DNA of 64,000 nucleotides from Ferdinandcohnia sp036962685 (GTDB taxonomy: Bacteria; Bacillota; Bacilli; Bacillales; Bacillaceae_L): assembly GCF_036962685.1 (NCBI RefSeq), contig NZ_JBALOP010000017.1:72786-136785 (forward strand), written 5' to 3'. The position numbers were made by a program, and so were the translations under genes. Shown here in pieces: positions 60,141 to 64,000 of the stretch. The notes under the pieces were generated by a model that saw only the letters and a list, made by a program, of their open reading frames with translations, was not told the DNA's origin and ran no database searches. The first letter of the stretch is position 1; every line of letters starts with the position of its first letter.

Positions 60141-61811
60141 TTAGTTTGCAGGTTGTAACCACCATTTGTGTGCATTGTAGAATGGATTACGAGAATGGAA
60201 TTCATAACCTTGTAATTCATTCGGCATAGCACGGAATTCTTCAGGATAATACAAGAATGTGTAAGCTTGATCTTCTACAATGATTTGGTAAAGATCTTTG
60301 TGAATTTCTTTGTATTTCTCAATGTCAGTTGTTTGTCTTGCTTCTTCCATTAACTTGTCAGCTTCTTCGTTCTTATACCAAGCGAAGTTTAAGCCTTCTT
60401 CAGATTGTGAAGAGTGGAAGATATCATATTGGTCAGGGAATGTTGATAATGCCCAACCAAGAATCATAGCTTCGTAATCCCAGTTTGGAGCAGAGATTTG
60501 CTCAATGAAAGCAGACCATTCAACGATTTCTGGTTTTGCTTCAACACCAATTTCTTTAAATTGTTGTTGTAATACTACAGCGATATCTTCACGGATTTTG
60601 TTACCTTGGTTCGTTTTGATAGAGAATGATAATTCTTTACCATCTTTATCTAAGATATTGTTACCGTTTGTATCTTCCCAGCCAGCTTCTTTAAGTAATG
60701 CTTTCGCTTTTTCTAAGTCATAATCGAATTGTGGAACATCATCATTGTAAGTCCACATTAATGGGCTATCAGGAGCGTTAGCTGGTTGACCAGCACCATT
60801 CATAATGCTTGAAACGATTGCTTCTTTGTTAACAGCGTGAGTGAATGCTTGACGAACACGCTTGTCTTGGAATCTTTCATCCTTTTGGTTAAATGCTAAG
60901 AAAGTGTATGAAAGTGCTAAACCATTCTCAACTTTAGTACCATCGATTGCTTTAACTGTGTCAACTTCAGTTCCAGGAACTGCGTTGTACATGTCGATTT
61001 CACCAGCTTGTAATGCAGCAACTAGTGCGTTAGCATCTGCTACATAACGAGTAGTGATTGTATCTAAGTGTGGACGACCATCAAAATAGTCATCGAATGC
61101 TTCAACTTTTACATATTCTCCATCTTTCCACTCAACAAATTTGAATGGACCAGTTCCGATTGGGCTCTTAGTGTTGAATTCAGCTTCATGTAGTTCACCT
61201 GCTGGAATATCTTTTAGGATATGTTCAGGTAATACTGAATAGCTTAAAGTCGTTGGGTAGAAAGTTACGTCTACTTTGTTTAAAGTAAATTTAACAGTGT
61301 AGTCGTCAATCTTTTCAACTTTTTCCATGCTTTCAAAGTTTGATTTACGCTCAGAAACTACATCTGGGTTTTTCATCAACATGTAAGAGAATACAACGTC
61401 ATCAGCTGTCATTTCTTCTCCGTCATGGAATTTAACACCTTGCTTAAGTTTTACAGTGTACTCTAAACCATCTTCTGAAGCTTGGATATCTTCAGCTAGG
61501 TCATTTTGTACTTCTAGGTCTAAGTTTACTGTTACTAATCCATTGTAAATGAAACCTTCAATGTCACTTGAAGCAGTATCAGTTGAGAAATATGGGTTGA
61601 ATAATGTTGGGCTACCAGCAGATCCAACAACTAGATCTCCACCATCAACTGGGTCATTGTTTTTTGGTTCTTCCTTCGGTGTTTCTTCCTTTGGCTTTTC
61701 TTCTTTTGGCGTTTCAGAAGCTTTTTCTCCGCCACCTGAACAAGCCGCTAAGAAAAGTGACATTACAAGTGTTAGGACTAAAAATAGCCATAAGCTTTTT
61801 CTTAACTTCAC
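60141..61811 (-). CDS. appA: Oligopeptide-binding lipoprotein AppA
   Basis: 556 residues. Signal peptide with lipobox LAAC (Cys24), a Glu/Lys/Pro-rich linker with repeats of KEE-P (residues 30-52), then the SBP family-5 fold: GSAGSPTLFNPYFSTDTASSD, LKQGVKFHDGEEMTADDVVFSY, and FTHAVNKEAIVSSIM. GTG start with GGGGGAAACAAAC upstream. The frame is intact (appA of B. subtilis 168 is frameshifted). Confidence 0.93.
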   Translation of the reverse strand: MKLRKSLWLFLVLTLVMSLFLAACSGGGEKASETPKEEKPKEETPKEEPKNNDPVDGGDLVVGSAGSPTLFNPYFSTDTASSDIEGFIYNGLVTVNLDLEVQNDLAEDIQASEDGLEYTVKLKQGVKFHDGEEMTADDVVFSYMLMKNPDVVSERKSNFESMEKVEKIDDYTVKFTLNKVDVTFYPTTLSYSVLPEHILKDIPAGELHEAEFNTKSPIGTGPFKFVEWKDGEYVKVEAFDDYFDGRPHLDTITTRYVADANALVAALQAGEIDMYNAVPGTEVDTVKAIDGTKVENGLALSYTFLAFNQKDERFQDKRVRQAFTHAVNKEAIVSSIMNGAGQPANAPDSPLMWTYNDDVPQFDYDLEKAKALLKEAGWEDTNGNNILDKDGKELSFSIKTNQGNKIREDIAVVLQQQFKEIGVEAKPEIVEWSAFIEQISAPNWDYEAMILGWALSTFPDQYDIFHSSQSEEGLNFAWYKNEEADKLMEEARQTTDIEKYKEIHKDLYQIIVEDQAYTFLYYPEEFRAMPNELQGYEFHSRNPFYNAHKWWLQPAN

Positions 61812-61925
61812 GTTTGTTTCCCCCTATCATTTTGTTAGAATTTTTAGATTTTACTGCGTAAATCGATCCCTCTTAGGTGCATCTCCTCCCTTCAAAGAAT
61901 CTATATATATTCTGTGCAGCCACCT

Positions 61926-62948
61926 TTATTCGAAAAGGTGACATGCAACAAAATGCCCTTGTTTGACTTCTTTAAATTCTGGCACTAACTGGCGGCAAAT
62001 ATCGGTTGCGGCCGGACAACGTGTGTGGAACACACATCCACTTGGCGGATTCGAAGGACTCGGAAGCTCTCCTTTAAGTACAATTCGTTCTCTTTTAATT
62101 GCCCCTGATCTTTTAGGAACAGGTACTGCAGATAATAATGCTTGTGTATATGGATGAAGCGGTTCAGCATATAAATCTTCTTTATTTGCTAATTCCATCA
62201 TTCTACCTAAATACATAACTCCCACTCTATCACTAATATGTCTTACAACACTCAAGTCATGTGAGATAAAGATGTACGTTAGTCCAAATTCTTCTTGTAG
62301 ATCTTCCATTAAGTTAATAACCTGTGCTTGAATCGATACATCGAGTGCTGATACAGGTTCATCTGCAATAATTAATTCCGGATTTAAAGCGAGTGCTCTT
62401 GCAATCCCGATTCTTTGACGCTGTCCCCCTGAGAATTCATGTGGATATCTGTTAATAAAGGAAGAGTTTAAACCAACAGTTTCCATTAATTCCTTTACTT
62501 TCTCTTCTCGTTCTTTTGCGGTGTAAAGTTTATGAGTAATCAATGGTTCCTTAATAATAGAACGCAAAGTCTTTCTCGGATTAAGGGTTGCGAAAGGATC
62601 CTGGAATACCATTTGAATGTCTCTTCGAACAGTTTTTCTTAATTCACTTTCAGACATATGGGTGATGTCTTTCCCCTTAAAAATGATTTTTCCATCAGTC
62701 GGTTCATACAATCGAATAATGGTTCGTCCAGTTGTAGATTTTCCACAACCTGACTCTCCAACTAGTCCAATTGTTTCACCTTTTTTAATTTGTAGGCTGA
62801 TGCCATCAACCGCTTTAACATTTCCTACATTTCGCTGTAAGAGACCAGCCTTGATTGGAAAGTATTTTTTTACGTCTTGAAGCTCAAGGATGATATCACT
62901 CTTTTCCTGTGATGCCTCAACTTTCTTTTCTTCATGTGTTGAAATCAT
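61926..62948 (-). CDS. appF: Oligopeptide ABC transporter ATPase AppF
   Basis: 340 residues. Walker A GESGCGKSTTGR, signature HEFSGGQRQRIGIARAL, Walker B LIIADEPVSALD, H-loop FISHDLSVVRHISD, and the C-terminal cysteine motif GCVFHTRCPAATDICRQLVPEF, which may bind an iron-sulfur cluster in this family. ATGA overlap with the appD stop shows coupled translation. Confidence 0.94.
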   Translation of the reverse strand: MISTHEEKKVEASQEKSDIILELQDVKKYFPIKAGLLQRNVGNVKAVDGISLQIKKGETIGLVGESGCGKSTTGRTIIRLYEPTDGKIIFKGKDITHMSESELRKTVRRDIQMVFQDPFATLNPRKTLRSIIKEPLITHKLYTAKEREEKVKELMETVGLNSSFINRYPHEFSGGQRQRIGIARALALNPELIIADEPVSALDVSIQAQVINLMEDLQEEFGLTYIFISHDLSVVRHISDRVGVMYLGRMMELANKEDLYAEPLHPYTQALLSAVPVPKRSGAIKRERIVLKGELPSPSNPPSGCVFHTRCPAATDICRQLVPEFKEVKQGHFVACHLFE

Positions 62949-63928
62949 GCTTTTGCCCCCTCGTCATCATATAGGAAACAGCGAACTGCTCTGTCTTTAC
63001 CCATTTGTTTTAGCTGAGGTGCTTCTGAAAAACAGCGGTCATAAGCTTTTGAACAGCGCGGAGCAAATCTGCATCCTTTCGGCATATTCTCTGGTGATGG
63101 TACGTTTCCTTCGATTGATTGAAGGCGTCCAATTTCACCTTCTAATGCAGGTATTGAGTTCATCAGTCCAACCGTGTATGGGTGTAATGGTTCGTCAAAT
63201 AAATCATCAACTGGTGATTGCTCGACAACTTGGCCACCGTACATAACTACGATATTATCTGCTACCTCTGACACGACTCCCAAATCATGGGTGATTAAAA
63301 GAATCGAAGTATCAAACTTACGGCTCAGGTCCTTCATTAAATCAAGAATTTGAGCCTGGATTGTAACGTCAAGTGCTGTAGTAGGCTCATCCGCAATAAG
63401 AAGCTTAGGATTACAGCTCATTGCAATGGCAATCATGACCCTTTGTCGCATACCACCTGAGAGCCGATGTGGATAATCATTGATTAATTCAGCTGCCCTT
63501 GAGAAACCAACCATTTCCAGCATTTCTATTGCTTTTTTTGTTGCCTCTGCTTTGGACATTTTTTGGTGATACATCAGTACTTCAATTATTTGTTCACCAA
63601 CAGTAAGAACTGGATTAAGTGATGTCATTGGTTCTTGGAAAATCATTGATACTTCATTCCCGCGAACCTTACACATTTCTGCTTCTGATAAATCAACAAG
63701 GTTTCTACCATCAAGAATGATTTCGCCTTCAACGATTTTTCCTGGTGGACTTGGTACTAGCTTCATAATAGAAAGCGAGGTAATACTTTTACCAGACCCA
63801 GATTCACCAACTATTGCTAAGGTTTCACCTTTATTTATTTTCAAATCAACGCCATCTACGGCAGGTATTACTGTTTTCTTTTTGTAGAAGTATGTTTTTA
63901 GATTTTTTACTTCAAGTAATGTAGCCAT
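62945..63928 (-). CDS. appD: Oligopeptide ABC transporter ATPase AppD
   Basis: 327 residues. Walker A GESGSGKSITSL, signature HRLSGGMRQRVMIAIAM, Walker B LLIADEPTTALD, H-loop LITHDLGVVSEVAD, C-terminal GCRFAPRCSKAYDRCFSEAPQL cysteine motif. First gene of appDFABC. GGAAGGTGATCC upstream of ATG. The operon promoter lies in 63929-64000 or beyond the window. Confidence 0.94.
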   Translation of the reverse strand: MATLLEVKNLKTYFYKKKTVIPAVDGVDLKINKGETLAIVGESGSGKSITSLSIMKLVPSPPGKIVEGEIILDGRNLVDLSEAEMCKVRGNEVSMIFQEPMTSLNPVLTVGEQIIEVLMYHQKMSKAEATKKAIEMLEMVGFSRAAELINDYPHRLSGGMRQRVMIAIAMSCNPKLLIADEPTTALDVTIQAQILDLMKDLSRKFDTSILLITHDLGVVSEVADNIVVMYGGQVVEQSPVDDLFDEPLHPYTVGLMNSIPALEGEIGRLQSIEGNVPSPENMPKGCRFAPRCSKAYDRCFSEAPQLKQMGKDRAVRCFLYDDEGAKA

Positions 63929-64000
63929 AAATTAGGATCACCTTCCTTATCGGAACTAAAACAAGTTCACTCATTATTCAAAATATAATATATTTAGAGA

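Overview
The window is low-GC DNA from a spore-forming Bacillaceae species. The two ends follow the chromosomal gene order known from Bacillus subtilis (yjcH-yjcG-yjcF ... spoVIF ... yjcA ... fabI-yjbQ ... prpE-yjbO-nadK-relQ-yjbL-yjbK-yjbJ-yjbH-yizD-pepF-coiA-mecA-spx-yjbC-oppFDCBA-trpS-yjbA-appCBAFD, read left to right). Sequence divergence, TTG/GTG starts with strong GGAGG sites and dispersed intergenic repeats point to a member outside the B. subtilis group. No rRNA, tRNA, CRISPR array or complete insertion sequence was found. Three N runs (22215-22289, 38856-38876, 49509-49640) are gaps, all inside repetitive sequence.

Layout. 1-2.6 kb: YjcH esterase, YjcG 2H phosphoesterase, YjcF acetyltransferase and a DUF421 membrane protein. 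2.6-7.8 kb: sporulation and spore-surface genes (SpoVIF, a YjcZ-type peptide, the AprX protease, small basic or coiled-coil proteins, a putative coat protein). 7.9-28.4 kb: a large accessory island with YjcA inside its left part, lying where B. subtilis has its cotVWXYZ/cotO coat genes. 28.5-43.8 kb: FabI, the YjbQ antiporter, MgtE, a SEDS protein, PrpE, RluD-type synthase, NAD kinase, RelQ, YjbL, YjbK, YjbJ/CwlQ, SpxH and PepF, separated by many repeat elements. 43.9-57.6 kb: CoiA, MecA, Spx, YjbC, a DUF4015 protein, the Opp oligopeptide permease, and TrpS under a T-box. 57.7-64 kb: the App permease.

The island is the most interesting part. It encodes enzymes for UDP-glucose (GalU) and UDP-glucuronate (UDP-glucose dehydrogenase), two GT4 glycosyltransferases, a GH57-type glucan enzyme, six kinase-like proteins (two HipA-like, three of one small eukaryotic-like family, one APH-like), two PAPS-dependent sulfotransferases of different families plus the remnant of a third, and a PAPS-making operon (sulfate adenylyltransferase, a PHP-domain/APS-kinase fusion, a TauE/SafE transporter). 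No PAPS reductase or sulfite reductase accompanies the PAPS genes. The simplest reading is a pathway that builds and sulfates a glycan or glycoprotein, plausibly on the spore surface given the neighbours. The PHP half of the fusion is a good candidate for destroying PAP, the inhibitory by-product of sulfotransferases. This is inference from gene content and motifs.

Intergenic DNA holds two families of dispersed repeats. One (five copies) ends in a hairpin whose stem sequence differs in every copy while base pairing is kept.
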